Source: Rhodanobacter sp. MP7CTX1 (GTDB lineage: Bacteria; Pseudomonadota; Gammaproteobacteria; Xanthomonadales; Rhodanobacteraceae). From it: a stretch of 64,000 nt of DNA. The stretch is taken from positions 62,001 through 126,000 of the forward strand of contig NZ_JACHCN010000014.1 of the NCBI RefSeq assembly GCF_014205795.1. The letters run 5' to 3'. Of this stretch, positions 8,847-18,800 are shown one piece after another. The position numbers were made by a program, and so were the translations under genes. The notes under the pieces are model-generated. The model saw only the letters and a list, made by a program, of their open reading frames with translations. It was not told where the DNA came from and did no database searches. Positions within the stretch are counted from its first letter, which is position 1. Every line of letters starts with the position of its first letter.

Positions 8847-10202
8847 TCAGCGCCGGCGCCGGCGCCACACGATCAGGCCGCCGATGACCAGCAGCAACAG
8901 CGGCAGCACCAGGACAAAACCGATGCTTACCATGTCCAGGTCGTTCTGCGAAATCTGCAGCAGTCGATCCGGCGCACCGCGTGGCGGCAGGTCGACCAGT
9001 TTGTCGTCACCGAGCAGCCAGTCGAATACGCGCTCGCCCAGCGCGCGATTGCCGCCGTTGCCGAGGAAGGTATTGGAGAGGAAATCGCCGTCTCCGATGA
9101 CCACCGCGCGCTGCTCGCTCTTGTCCGGGCTGGGCGACAACCGGCTCAGCGCGAAACCGAAATCCAGCGGCCCCTTCAGCTCGCCAGCGTTCGCATCGAA
9201 CCGGATATCCGAAGGCTTTGAATTGTCGATCGGATGGAATTCAGTCCAGCTCTGCGCACTGGAGCGCAGGAACGAATGCACCGCCCAGTCGCCCTGCGAT
9301 ACCAGCGCCAGCGCAGACACCTGTGGAAACAGCGTAGTGAGCGTGAAATCGCGGGTGATCGAATGCAGCGGATAGGCACCCAGCGTGATCATGCGCGGGT
9401 CGTGCAATCCCAGCGCCGCGCCGGAGCCATCGACCAGCACGCCTGGCAGCACGTGCACGCCGAGCGTGGCGGCCAGCGGCTTGAGGCCGAGATCGTCATT
9501 GGCCGGTTCGGTCATCCACAGCAGGTTGCCGCCGTTCTGCACATAGGCGACTAGTGCTTGTACGGCGCCCGGCGGCAATGCCAGCGACGGGCTGGCCAGC
9601 ACCACCAGATCGGTGTGCTGCGGCACTGTCGTGACCTGCGCGAAGTTCAGCGGCACCACACGTACGCCGCGGCCTTCCAGTTGCGTCGTGAACGTGCCGA
9701 GGTCGGCATTCGCCTGGCCGTCGGCGCGTCGTTCGCCATCGCCGCTGACGAACGCCACGATGCGATCGCTGCCGCGTATGAGTCGCTCCAGCGCATTGGT
9801 AAGGCTGCGTTCGGACAGTTCATCCAGTCGCTGCTCATGGCCGTGATAGCGCAGGATCAGCGCGCCATCAACGGTGATGCCCAAGGCGCGCATCTTGGCC
9901 GGATCGAGTTGCGGATCGACAAAGCGCAGACTCAGATCGGGCTTGACCTGCTGGTAGCGCTGCAGAAAGCCGGCCACGTCCTGGCGCAGATCGCCTTGCG
10001 GATTCGCATAGCTGACGATCTCCACCGGGCCGGTCAGCTGGGCCAGCACCGCGCGGCTTTCCGCGGACAGGCTGATGCGGCCGTGGGCGGTCCAGTCGGT
10101 TTCATGGGCGAAGCGGGTACTCAGATAGCCCAGTGCACCCACAGCAAGGATCAGCAGCAGCGCAAACAGCCAGCCGTCCAGACGTCTAAACATGTTTTGC
10201 AT
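8847..10202 (-). CDS. GldG-like ABC transporter auxiliary protein
   Basis: A 451-residue protein. One membrane helix lies at residues ~13-30 (LFALLLILAVGALGYLSTRF). A long periplasmic part of the ABC_transp_aux/GldG type follows, with LLWMTEPANDDLG-like and GDGDFLSN segments. A C-terminal helix (VSIGFVLVLPLLLLVIGGLIVW) ends in an arginine cluster. In Bacteroidetes GldG works with GldA and GldF in gliding; in Proteobacteria the set is an uncharacterised exporter. The frame stays open upstream to 10592, but the ATG at 10202 overlaps the permease stop by one base (TGATG) and gives the proper membrane start, so I use it. Confidence 0.82.
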   Translation of the reverse strand: MQNMFRRLDGWLFALLLILAVGALGYLSTRFAHETDWTAHGRISLSAESRAVLAQLTGPVEIVSYANPQGDLRQDVAGFLQRYQQVKPDLSLRFVDPQLDPAKMRALGITVDGALILRYHGHEQRLDELSERSLTNALERLIRGSDRIVAFVSGDGERRADGQANADLGTFTTQLEGRGVRVVPLNFAQVTTVPQHTDLVVLASPSLALPPGAVQALVAYVQNGGNLLWMTEPANDDLGLKPLAATLGVHVLPGVLVDGSGAALGLHDPRMITLGAYPLHSITRDFTLTTLFPQVSALALVSQGDWAVHSFLRSSAQSWTEFHPIDNSKPSDIRFDANAGELKGPLDFGFALSRLSPSPDKSEQRAVVIGDGDFLSNTFLGNGGNRALGERVFDWLLGDDKLVDLPPRGAPDRLLQISQNDLDMVSIGFVLVLPLLLLVIGGLIVWRRRRR

Positions 10203-10972
10203 CAGCCACGCTCCTTGTCGGCGGTCAGTCGGCGCGTGGCCAGCGCCAGTGCAAGCAAGATCAACAAAATGAACCACGACACGTCGGCGGTCGATACCAG
10301 CCCGCGCAACAGTGGCTGCAGGTGCGAACTCATCGCCAGCCAGTTGATCGCGCCACCGTTGACGCCGGCCATCTGCGCGCCGAGGTTGACGCTCCACAGT
10401 GCGAGGGCGATGACCAGAGCAACGGCAGCGGCGATCGCCGGGTGCGAAGCGAACGTCGAGCAGGCGACGCCCACAGCGGCGAGCGTGGCGAGCATCAGTG
10501 CGAGCCCCAGCGTGGCTGCGCTCAGTTTGCCCCAGTCGAAGTTGGTCGCATGTGCCAGCGACAATGGCATGGCCAGGGTCAGGGCAAGCCATAGCAGCAG
10601 CCAGCCCAGCACGGCCAGATACTTGCCCAGCACGATGGACGAGGCCGGCACGCCGGCGGCAAACAGTATCGGCAGCGTGCCGTCGCGGCGTTCACCGGCG
10701 ATCACTGACATGGTCAGCAGTGGAACCACCAGAAACGCCAGCTGGGCGAGTTGACCGAGCAGTGGCACGCCGACCAGATCGGTAAAGCCCGGGCCGTCAG
10801 GCAGCGCGCCGCGCTGAATCTGTCCGGCCAGGAAACCGCCCAGCAGCAAGGTGAAGTTCCACGCCAGCCAGGCCAGGGTCAGCGCGGCCAGCACCCAGGC
10901 CAGCGGACGTACCAGGAGGCGGCGCCATTCGAGACGGGTTACGGCAAGGGTATTCATCAAAGCCTGAGTCAT
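10202..10972 (-). CDS. ABC-2 type permease (GldF-like)
   Basis: A 256-residue inner-membrane protein with about six hydrophobic segments. The MSVIAGERRDGTLPILFAAGV block is typical of ABC-2 permeases (coupling helix region). It overlaps the ATPase gene upstream by 4 bases (ATGA, 10969-10972) and the GldG-like gene downstream by 1 base, so the genes are almost certainly one operon. Likely role: membrane channel of an exporter whose substrate is unknown. The ATGA overlap decides the start, although a second ATG lies five codons in. Confidence 0.88.
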   Translation of the reverse strand: MTQALMNTLAVTRLEWRRLLVRPLAWVLAALTLAWLAWNFTLLLGGFLAGQIQRGALPDGPGFTDLVGVPLLGQLAQLAFLVVPLLTMSVIAGERRDGTLPILFAAGVPASSIVLGKYLAVLGWLLLWLALTLAMPLSLAHATNFDWGKLSAATLGLALMLATLAAVGVACSTFASHPAIAAAVALVIALALWSVNLGAQMAGVNGGAINWLAMSSHLQPLLRGLVSTADVSWFILLILLALALATRRLTADKERG

Positions 10973-11733
10973 GCGGCGCGCGCCGAAGGGGTGTTGCCGT
11001 GCATGGCGATCTCGAAAAAGGTTCGTTCAAGCGCTGCATGATCGTCGCTGTGCACCGGTCCTTCATGCCGCAGGCTGCCCTCATGCAGGATCGCGACGCT
11101 ATCGCACACGGCAGTCACCTCGGTGAGCAAATGGGTGGAGAGGATCACCGCGGTGCCGCTGGCTGCCTGCTCGCGGATCAGCGTGCGCAACGCGGCCACC
11201 TGCACCGGATCGAGCGCGTTGGCCGGTTCGTCCAGCACCAGCAGGGCCGGCTGGTGCAGCAGCGCACAGGCCAGTCCCAGGCGCTGGCGCTGGCCTTGCG
11301 ACAGCACGCCGGCCAGACGCCGGGCCAGCGGCTGCAGTTCCAGTCGCTCGATGATCGCGGTGCGGGCGTGGCGCAAGGCCGTACCGCTCAACCCGCGCAG
11401 GCGGCCGTGTGCATCCAGGTGCTCGCTCACCGTCAGCTCGGCCCATACCGGGGCACGTTCAGGCAGCCAGCCGATCAGCCGGCGCGCCAGTTCGGGTTGT
11501 TCCAGAAAATCCGCTCCGTTCAGCTGGATGCTGCCGCTGTCCGGGCGCAGCGCGCCGGCAATCATCGACAAGGTGGTCGATTTCCCGGCCCCGTTGACGC
11601 CGAGCAAGCCCAATACCTGGCCGCGTTGCAGCGTCAGGCTCAGGTTCTGTACGGCTGGCCGGCCGGCACGGCGACGGTTCAGCTGGTCCAGTTGCAGGAT
11701 GGGCGCGGGCGATACGTCAGTAGGCGAGGTCAT
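10969..11733 (-). CDS. ABC transporter ATP-binding protein (GldA-like)
   Basis: A 254-residue ATPase. Walker A is LGVNGAGKSTTLS, the signature is LSQGQRQR (Gln in place of the first Gly of LSGGQ, as is common in ABC-2 exporters), Walker B is LLVLDEPANALDP, and the H-loop is in LSTHLLTE. DEPANALDP and the first-position fold resemble GldA and CcmA-type ATPases. It is the first gene of a minus-strand operon with permease, GldG-like and DUF4340-like proteins. The upstream gap to the divergent desaturase gene is about 177 bases and should hold promoters for both. Confidence 0.9.
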   Translation of the reverse strand: MTSPTDVSPAPILQLDQLNRRRAGRPAVQNLSLTLQRGQVLGLLGVNGAGKSTTLSMIAGALRPDSGSIQLNGADFLEQPELARRLIGWLPERAPVWAELTVSEHLDAHGRLRGLSGTALRHARTAIIERLELQPLARRLAGVLSQGQRQRLGLACALLHQPALLVLDEPANALDPVQVAALRTLIREQAASGTAVILSTHLLTEVTAVCDSVAILHEGSLRHEGPVHSDDHAALERTFFEIAMHGNTPSARAA

Positions 11734-11818
11734 TGCGTGATTGTCACGGCGCCCCCATTGTTAAACAACTGGGGGAGTGACCACTTGTGCGAACTAACGA
11801 GATATTCGCGCCTGCCTC

Positions 11819-11846
11819 TTGACCGGCTGGTATCCTTGTGTATCAG
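11819..11846 (+). promoter_or_regulatory. Candidate sigma-70 promoter for the desaturase gene
   Basis: TTGACC at 11819-11824 and TATCAG at 11841-11846 are separated by 16 bases, 64 bases before the desaturase ATG. The -35 box matches 5 of 6 consensus positions and the -10 box 3 to 4 of 6. Read by eye only. Confidence 0.35.
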
Positions 11847-11910
11847 ACCATGCTGGCGGGTACGGAATCCCCTCGACTAGACTGAATTCGTCCCTTACCC
11901 GGTGCTTTCC

Positions 11911-13107
11911 ATGCTGAACGCAGTACTGAATTTCCTCAACGATGGCCTGACAGGCGCCGGTTGGGTCTCAAAGCTGATCTATATCCTGATCATGACCCAG
12001 CTCACCATTTTCACGGTGACGCTGTACCTGCATCGCAGTCAGACCCATCGTGGCGTGGATTTCCACCCGGTTCTGGCGCATTTCTTCCGCTTCTGGGGTT
12101 GGCTGACCACCGGCATGGTGACCCGCGAGTGGGTGGCGGTGCATCGCAAGCACCACGCCAAGGTCGAGACCGAAGAAGATCCGCACAGCCCGATGATCTA
12201 CGGCATCAAGAAGGTGTTCTGGGACGGCGTATCCCTGTACCGCGACGCCTGCGAGTCGAAGGCCGACATGACACAGTACGGCCGCGGCACGCCGGACGAC
12301 TGGGTCGAGCACAACGTCTATGGCGCCCACCCGTACTGGGGCCCGACCCTCATGCTGCTGATCAACCTCGCCCTGTTCGGCGTGATTGGTGCGGCGATCT
12401 GGGCGTTGCAGATGGTCTGGATCCCGTTCTGGGCCGCCGGCTTCGTCAACGGCATTGGTCACTGGGCCGGCTACCGCAATTTTGAAAGCGCCGATACCTC
12501 GCGCAACCTCATTCCGTGGGGTTTCTGGATCGGTGGTGAAGAGCTGCACAACAATCACCACGCTTACCCGAGCTCGGCAAAGTTCGCGCTGCGCAAGTGG
12601 GAGTTCGATATTGGCTGGGCAACGATCTGCGGCCTGCGTGCGATTGGACTGGCCAAGGTGCTGCGCGTGGCGCCGTCGCTGGATGTGCGTCCGAACGTGA
12701 ACCTGCTGCCGGATGCCGACATGCTGAAAGCGGTGCTCACCCATCGCATCCAGGCCATGACGGATTACTACCGTGGCGTCATTCTGCCGACCCTCAGCGA
12801 GGAAGCGCAGCACGCCGGCGAAAGCCTCAAGTCGATGCCGCGCCGCATCCGCCTGGCCATGGCCGACGGTGGCCGCTGGCTGGATAGCGAAGGGCGTGAG
12901 CGCATGCAGGCCGTGCTGGCCAAGCGCCCGACGCTGAGCACCGTATGCGAATTCCGCAGCCGCCTCGCGGCGCTGATGGAGCAGCGTGGTGCCGATCAGG
13001 CCCTGAACGGTCTGCAGCAGTGGATCCACGAGGCGGAAGAGAGCGGTATCCGTGCCTTGCAGGAGTTTGCCCAGCGGCTCAAGGGCTACGCGGTCGCCAG
13101 CGCCTGA
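11911..13107 (+). CDS. Acyl-CoA/fatty acid delta-9 desaturase family protein
   Basis: A 398-residue membrane di-iron desaturase that introduces a double bond into acyl chains. The three histidine boxes are clear: HRSQTH near residue 40, HRKHH near residue 81, and HNNHH near residue 215. Hydrophobic pairs flank them. The protein continues about 150 residues beyond the last box (a helical extension up to GYAVASA), longer than minimal delta-9 desaturases but usual for gammaproteobacterial homologues. GTG 11902 is an alternative start three codons upstream. A strong terminator follows. Substrate form (CoA or phospholipid) cannot be told. Confidence 0.88.
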   Translation: MLNAVLNFLNDGLTGAGWVSKLIYILIMTQLTIFTVTLYLHRSQTHRGVDFHPVLAHFFRFWGWLTTGMVTREWVAVHRKHHAKVETEEDPHSPMIYGIKKVFWDGVSLYRDACESKADMTQYGRGTPDDWVEHNVYGAHPYWGPTLMLLINLALFGVIGAAIWALQMVWIPFWAAGFVNGIGHWAGYRNFESADTSRNLIPWGFWIGGEELHNNHHAYPSSAKFALRKWEFDIGWATICGLRAIGLAKVLRVAPSLDVRPNVNLLPDADMLKAVLTHRIQAMTDYYRGVILPTLSEEAQHAGESLKSMPRRIRLAMADGGRWLDSEGRERMQAVLAKRPTLSTVCEFRSRLAALMEQRGADQALNGLQQWIHEAEESGIRALQEFAQRLKGYAVASA

Positions 13108-13130
13108 TTGGCACTGTCCATTGAATGATG

Positions 13131-13159
13131 AAAAGCCCGCCATTGGCGGGCTTTTTCTT
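13131..13159 (+). terminator. Rho-independent terminator after the desaturase gene
   Basis: An 8-bp stem (agcccgcc / ggcgggct) with a 3-base loop is followed by a run of five T. It lies about 25 bases after the stop codon. Confidence 0.9.
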
Positions 13160-13378
13160 TGGGCCCCGAAGCGCGCCCACGCTCACTTTAACCGTCCCAG
13201 AGTGCCTCGTTCGTTGTCCCCCTCCAACCCGTCATCCCTGCGCAGGCAGGACGCGCAAAGTGCGAAGAACGCTCGAAGAGCGGCCCCGAAGGGGCGAGCG
13301 AAGCGAGTCACCCAGAGCTCTTGGCAATCATTCGATAACAGTTCTGGATCCACCACGGCGCGCTCGCAAGCGGGCAAC
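13160..13378. other. Intergenic stretch without a gene
   Basis: The gap between the desaturase and rpmG is 375 bases. Apart from the hairpins listed separately it holds no credible reading frame. It includes a degenerate repeat-like stretch around 13225-13320 (catccctgcgcaggcaggac, then gaggggcgagcgaagcgagt-like text) that resembles decayed intergenic repeats, and nothing else I can name. Confidence 0.5.
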
Positions 13379-13410
13379 AAAAAAACCCGCCACGAGGGCG
13401 GGTTTTCTTT
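13379..13410 (-). terminator. Bidirectional terminator between the desaturase and rpmG genes
   Basis: A run of seven A precedes an aacccgcc / ggcgggtt stem with a short loop, followed by TTTTCTTT. The A-run and T-run on either side would let it stop transcription from both directions, for the desaturase (+) and rpmBG (-) transcripts. Confidence 0.8.
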
Positions 13411-13440
13411 GAGGGCGCTGGACCCCTGCCTTCGCAGGGG

Positions 13441-13486
13441 GTGAGCAACGGTGGGCCACGCGCTATGCGCGTGGACCGTTGCTCAC
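13441..13486 (-). terminator. Large hairpin overlapping the end of rpmG
   Basis: Arms 13441-13463 and 13467-13486 pair over 20 bases (gtgagcaacggt plus ccacgcgc) with a 3-base bulge in the left arm and a TAT loop. The rpmG stop codon (13483-13485) lies inside the right arm. No T-run follows directly on the minus strand, so it may protect the mRNA end rather than terminate. Confidence 0.6.
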
Positions 13487-13650
13487 TTGATCTTGCCTTC
13501 CTTGTACATCACGTGCTTGCGCACGACCGGATCGTATTTCTTGAACTCGAACTTTTCCGGCGTGTTCTTCTTGTTCTTCTGCGTGGTGTAGAAGTGGCCG
13601 GTGCCGGCCGAGGAGATCATGCGGATCTTGTCTTGTGTCTTGTTAGCCAT
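13483..13650 (-). CDS. rpmG: 50S ribosomal protein L33
   Basis: A 55-residue protein of the large ribosomal subunit. It reads [11 protein letters not shown] at the start and [13 protein letters not shown] at the end, with the conserved [14 protein letters not shown] segment between. No cysteine is present, so it is the zinc-free (C-minus) form. It follows rpmB by 10 bases on the same strand, the usual L28-L33 pair. Confidence 0.96.
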   Translation of the reverse strand: MANKTQDKIRMISSAGTGHFYTTQKNKKNTPEKFEFKKYDPVVRKHVMYKEGKIK

Positions 13651-13660
13651 GGCTCAATCC

Positions 13661-13897
13661 TCAGACCTTGTCGCCGCGGGCGCGCATTTCGGCAATCACG
13701 GCCTCGATGCCTTTCTTGTCGATGGTGCGCAACGCGTGGTTGGAAACGCGCAGCTTGATCCAGCGGTTCTCGCTGGCCACCCAGAAACGACGCTCATGCA
13801 GGTTGGGCAACCAGCGGCGACGGGTACGGTTGTTGGCGTGCGAGACGTTGTTGCCGCTCTGCACACCCTTACCGGTGACTTGACATACACGGGCCAT
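13661..13897 (-). CDS. rpmB: 50S ribosomal protein L28
   Basis: A 78-residue large-subunit protein. [34 protein letters not shown] and a basic C-terminus are diagnostic. It lacks the zinc-binding cysteine pairs, so it is the C-minus form, like the adjacent L33. First gene of the rpmB-rpmG operon; a ribosome binding site GGAGGT lies a few bases upstream of the ATG on the minus strand. Confidence 0.97.
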   Translation of the reverse strand: MARVCQVTGKGVQSGNNVSHANNRTRRRWLPNLHERRFWVASENRWIKLRVSNHALRTIDKKGIEAVIAEMRARGDKV

Positions 13898-14186
13898 GAT
13901 GACCTCCGTAATTCTTGTTTACCGCCCGTTAGCCAGGGCGACATCGGCCCAGCGGCGCTGTGCGCCACGCGATGCTGGAGGTGTTGCAAACGCATGATCG
14001 TGAGGTCCGCATCGCGTGGCGGACTGCCCCAACTACAGGGTCGACATAGGCGAGCCGCGTATTCTCGCAGAAAAACAGGGCTGTACGCAATCTGCCCCGG
14101 TTCAGCGCATTCCGCCCGGCGTGCGCGTGGCAGGGATGTATGGAACAATCAGCCTCTTTTGACAGACAGAACTCGAGGGATTCCCC

Positions 14187-14690
14187 ATGGCAGACGAAAT
14201 CGCCAGCGGCCAGGCCAATGGCCAGGTCAATCAGCCGCAGCTGGCAGTGCAGAAGATCTATGTGAAGGACGTCTCTTATGAGGTGCCCAACGCCCCGCAG
14301 ATCTTCCACGACGTCGACGAGAACGATCAGCCGCAGGTCCAGTTGAATCTGGCGCAGAAGGCGACCGATCTGGGCAACAACTTGTTCGAAGTGGTGCTTA
14401 CCCTCACCCTGACCTGCACCGTCGGCCAGCGTACCGCGTACCTGGCGGAAGTGGCGCAGGCCGGTCTGTTCGGCATTGCCGGTTTCAACGCCGACGATCA
14501 GGCCGGGCTGCTCGCCAGCTACTGCCCGAACATGCTGTTTCCGTACGCCCGCCAGGTGATTTCCTCGTTGGTGCTGGAGGGCGGATTCCCGCCGTTCCTG
14601 TTGCAGCCGATCAACTTCGACGCGTTGTACGCCGAACAGCAGCGCCGCATGATGAGCGGTGACGGAGCTCCGATCACGCTCAACAGCTGA
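14187..14690 (+). CDS. secB: Protein-export chaperone SecB
   Basis: A 167-residue tetrameric chaperone that holds preproteins unfolded and delivers them to SecA. After a short Q/N-rich start it has the family blocks [59 protein letters not shown] and [17 protein letters not shown]. Length is normal. gpsA follows 10 bases after its stop, so secB-gpsA are probably cotranscribed, an order seen widely in Proteobacteria. Confidence 0.97.
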   Translation: MADEIASGQANGQVNQPQLAVQKIYVKDVSYEVPNAPQIFHDVDENDQPQVQLNLAQKATDLGNNLFEVVLTLTLTCTVGQRTAYLAEVAQAGLFGIAGFNADDQAGLLASYCPNMLFPYARQVISSLVLEGGFPPFLLQPINFDALYAEQQRRMMSGDGAPITLNS

Positions 14691-14700
14691 GCGGGGCGAC

Positions 14701-15726
14701 ATGGCTGACCGTCCGACTCTGGCGATCCTGGGCGCCGGTTCCTGGGGTACCGCGCTGGCGGCCCTGACGGCCCGCAACGGGGTGCCCACCCGGTTGTGGG
14801 GGCGCGATCCGCAGGCGCTGGCTGTGATGGCGACGAGCCGTTGCAATCAGCGCTATCTGCCGGACATCGAACTGCCGACCACGCTGGACTACGAAAGCGA
14901 TCTGGCGGCTGCCGTGCGCGGTGCCGCGATCGTGTTGATCGTGGTGCCCAGTCACGCATTCGCCTCGATGCTGGCCGAGCTTGCGCCACTGCTCGACGCC
15001 AATAGCGCCATTGCATGGGCGACCAAGGGCTTCGAGCCGGGAACCGGGCGGTTTCTGCACGAGCTGGTGGCCGAGCGGCTGCCAGGTCGTGCCGCGGCGG
15101 TGATCACCGGCCCGTCGTTTGCACGCGAAGTGGCGGCGGGTCTGCCGAGCGCCGTTACCGTTCATTCGGAAGACGACGCGTTTGCGCATCAGCTGGCCAG
15201 CCTGTTGCATGCGCCGAACCTGCGCGCGTATTCCGGTAGCGACATCCTCGGCGCCGAACTGGGCGGTGCGATGAAGAACGTGCTGGCGGTCGCCACCGGC
15301 ATTGCCGACGGCATGGGACTGGGCCTGAATGCCCGTGCCGGCCTGATCACCCGCGGCATGAACGAGATGCTGCGTCTCGGCGTGGCGCTCGGTGCGCGGC
15401 CGGAAACACTGATCGGCCTGTCCGGCCTCGGTGACCTGGTGCTGACCTGCACCGGCGATCTGTCGCGCAACCGTCGACTGGGGCTCGCGCTCGGTCACGG
15501 CGTGGCGATCGATGAAGCCGTACGTCAGATCGGCCAGGTGGTGGAAAGCGTGCTGACCGCCGACGAAGTGAGTCGACTGGCCAACAAGCACGGGCTGGAT
15601 CTGCCGATCAGCGCCGGCGTGCGTGCCGTTTTGCATGGCGAGGTCACGCCGGTGGACGGGCTCCGCGCACTGATGGCACGCGAGCAAAAACCGGAATATC
15701 CGCACGGTTTGTTCGGCACCGCCTAA
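14701..15726 (+). CDS. gpsA: Glycerol-3-phosphate dehydrogenase [NAD(P)+]
   Basis: A 341-residue enzyme reducing dihydroxyacetone phosphate to sn-glycerol 3-phosphate for phospholipid synthesis. The N-terminal NAD(P)-binding motif is [19 protein letters not shown]. Also present are [11 protein letters not shown], the [11 protein letters not shown] segment, and the catalytic-domain block [36 protein letters not shown] with the active-site lysine. The start ATG at 14701 is preceded by GAGCGGGGCGAC, and upstream frame residues belong to the end of secB in another frame. Confidence 0.97.
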   Translation: MADRPTLAILGAGSWGTALAALTARNGVPTRLWGRDPQALAVMATSRCNQRYLPDIELPTTLDYESDLAAAVRGAAIVLIVVPSHAFASMLAELAPLLDANSAIAWATKGFEPGTGRFLHELVAERLPGRAAAVITGPSFAREVAAGLPSAVTVHSEDDAFAHQLASLLHAPNLRAYSGSDILGAELGGAMKNVLAVATGIADGMGLGLNARAGLITRGMNEMLRLGVALGARPETLIGLSGLGDLVLTCTGDLSRNRRLGLALGHGVAIDEAVRQIGQVVESVLTADEVSRLANKHGLDLPISAGVRAVLHGEVTPVDGLRALMAREQKPEYPHGLFGTA

Positions 15727-15856
15727 GCTGCGTGTGAGTCTTCCATGAACGATTCACGAGCGGTCTCAAACGTCGTCCATCGCGATGCTCGCTGGCGGGT
15801 GAGCATCGGCTGCAAGGCCTGCTAAGCTCATCGTTTTGGTTGTCGCCACGGATCGC

Positions 15857-18800
15857 ATGCGCATGCAGCAGCCGGACGAGAAACAGCTCGCCACCACGTC
15901 GCCCGCTGGCGATGACGAAGCCTTGCCGCTCGCTTGGCGAAAGATGTTGGCCGCGCCGACGAAGCCGGCCGTGTCTGACGATCACAGCGTGCTCGGTTTC
16001 TTCCTGGAAGTGATGCCGGAGGAAGGCGCTGCCTTCGCCCGGCTGGATGTCGCGCCGGTGCTGTTGTCGGTGGCCGAGCACGGCCGCTACGCGCGACCGG
16101 TGCCGCTGGACAGCAGGCACTTGGCGCAGTCGCCGCTGCAACCACACGAACAACGACTGGCCGCCACCATGCTCGGCTTGCCGCAGAGCGTGCGCAAGGG
16201 TCGCAGCTATGCGCGCCTCAGTGGTCATGTCGGTGACACCTTGCTGGCGGAAATACTCGACACCGCGCCCTGTTTCCTCGGCGGCCTGGCCGGCCTCCGG
16301 TTGTCCCGCGGCAAATCGCATCAACTGAACTGGCATTGGCTGATGGAGCCCGATGGCGGTCAGCGCCTGCTGCCGGCCCTGCCGCACAGTCAGCGCCTGC
16401 TGCGCCTGGATCATCTGTGGTATCTCGACGCCGAGCGCGCCACGCTGGGGCCGCTCGAGGCCGCAGCCGAAGAAACCCGCTGGCTGGAACTGCCGTCGCT
16501 CAAACACGAGCATGGCAAGCGCCTGCGCAACCGCCTGCCCACCAGCCGTCTGGCCACCCGAGTGCCGTTGCCACAAGTATTTGGCGAGCTGCGTCGCTCG
16601 GAGCTGGCGCCAAAACCGGTGCTGACCATGCATGCGCTGACGCGCCACGCGCGACTGGCTGCAGGCACGCCGCCGCTGGGCTATGCACGACTGGCATTCG
16701 ACTACGCTGGTGAGCGTCTACCCGGGCGTGGCGGCGAACCGCTGGTGCGGCGCGTGCGCAATGGCCAGCTGGTTGAGATCATCCGCCGTCGCGCCGAAGA
16801 GCTCTCCGCGATGGAGCAGCTCGAGCACGCCGGCCTCACGCCCGGCGTGGACACCGAAGGTTTGCCGTGGGACGTGGCTGACACCTTGCCCGACGACGCA
16901 TGGCTGTTTCCCGGCACCGGTTACGCCGGCGCGCTGGAGGTCAACACGCCCGCCCGTTGGCTCGCGCTGCGGCCCAAGCTCGAAGCAGAAAATTTTCAGG
17001 TCGAATACGCGCCGAGCTTCCCGTTTGAAGTATTGGAAGGCCCAGTGCGTTGGTACGGCCACGCAGTGGAAGATGCCGACGATCACGCCTTCGATCTCGA
17101 AATCGGCATCGAGCTGGACGGTCAGCGCCACAACCTGCTTCCCGCTGTGGCGCAGGCGCTGGCCGAGCATCAGCTGAACCTGAGTCCGGCTCCGAACGAG
17201 CCGGAGGATGCCGTGTGGTACGCGCCGGTCGACGCGCGCCGCCGCGTGCCGGTGCGCTTGAAAGAGTTGCGCGGGCTGCTGGCGCCACTCGCCGAATATC
17301 TGGAGAAGCCGCGCAAGAAACTGCACCTGCCACGGGTGCAGGCCGGTCGGCTGGAAGAACTCGTTGCGGCAATGCCGGGCAGCGGCAGCCTCGAAGCCTC
17401 CGAATCGCTACGCGGATTTGCCGCGCGTCTGCGTGATGCCGCCGAACGTGCCAGCGACGTCGTGCCGGAAGGACTCACGGTGGAACTGCGGCCGTATCAG
17501 CGCGAAGGCCTGCGCTGGTTGAACGCGCTAGCCGAAGCCGGCGTTGGCGGCGTGCTTGCCGACGACATGGGTCTGGGCAAGACACTGCAGCTGATCACGC
17601 ACCTGCTTTCGCTGAAGCAGCATGGCGCGCTGACCCAGCCGGCATTGATCGTCGTGCCGACCAGCCTGATCCCGAACTGGCAATCAGAGATTGCCCGCTT
17701 CGCGCCGATGCTGCACGTGTTGACCCTGCACGGGCCGCAGCGCGCCGAGGAATTCGCCCAGCTCGGCGCGCAGGACATTGTGCTGACCAGTTATGCCTTG
17801 CTGCCGCGCGATGTCGTGACGCTACGCAAGCAGTTCTTCGCGCTGATCGTGCTGGACGAGGCGCAGCAGGTGAAAAACCCGCGCACGCAGGCACGCCGCG
17901 CACTGCTCAGCCTGTGCACCTCGCGCTATGTCTGTCTCACCGGCACACCGCTGGAAAATCATCTTGGCGAGCTGTGGTCGCAAGTCGACCTGGCGGTGCC
18001 CGGCCTGCTTGGTGACGAGGGTGCCTTCCGTCGTTTCTACCGTGTACCGATCGAAAAGCAGCACGACGAGGAATGCCAGCAGCGGCTGAATCTCCGACTC
18101 GCGCCGTTCATCCTGCGCCGTACCAAGGCGCAGGTGGCACAGGAGCTGCCACCGAAGACCGAGATCACCCGGCGCGTGGTGCTGGAAGGTCGCCAGCGCG
18201 AACTCTACGAAGGCCTGCGCTTGTCGCTGGCCGAAGAACTGCGCGAGGTCATTGCCCAGCGCGGCATCGCGCACTCGGGCATCGTGGTGCTCGACGCGCT
18301 GCTCAAGTTGCGCCAGGTCTGCTGCGATCCGCGCCTGGTGAAACTGGAAGCCGCGCGCGGCGTGCACGAATCGGCGAAGTTCGAATTACTGATGGACATG
18401 CTGCCGGCCCTGCTCGATGAAGGCCGCAAGGTGCTGCTGTTCTCGCAGTTCACCGGCATGCTGAAACTGATCGCCGCCGAGCTCGATCGCCGGCGCATCC
18501 GTTACGTCACGCTTACCGGCGAAACCCGCGACCGCGCCGAGCCGGTGCAGCGTTTCCAGAATGGCGAAGTGCCGTTGTTCCTACTGTCGCTGAAGGCCGG
18601 CGGCGTCGGTCTCAACCTCACCGCGGCCGACACCGTCATCCACTACGACCCGTGGTGGAATCCCGCCGCCGAGGCGCAGGCCAGCGACCGCGCGCACCGC
18701 ATCGGCCAGGACAAACCGGTGTTCGTGTTCCGCCTGATCACTTCGGGCACGGTGGAAGAACGCATCGAGGAACTGAAAGCCCGCAAGGCCGAACTGGCCG

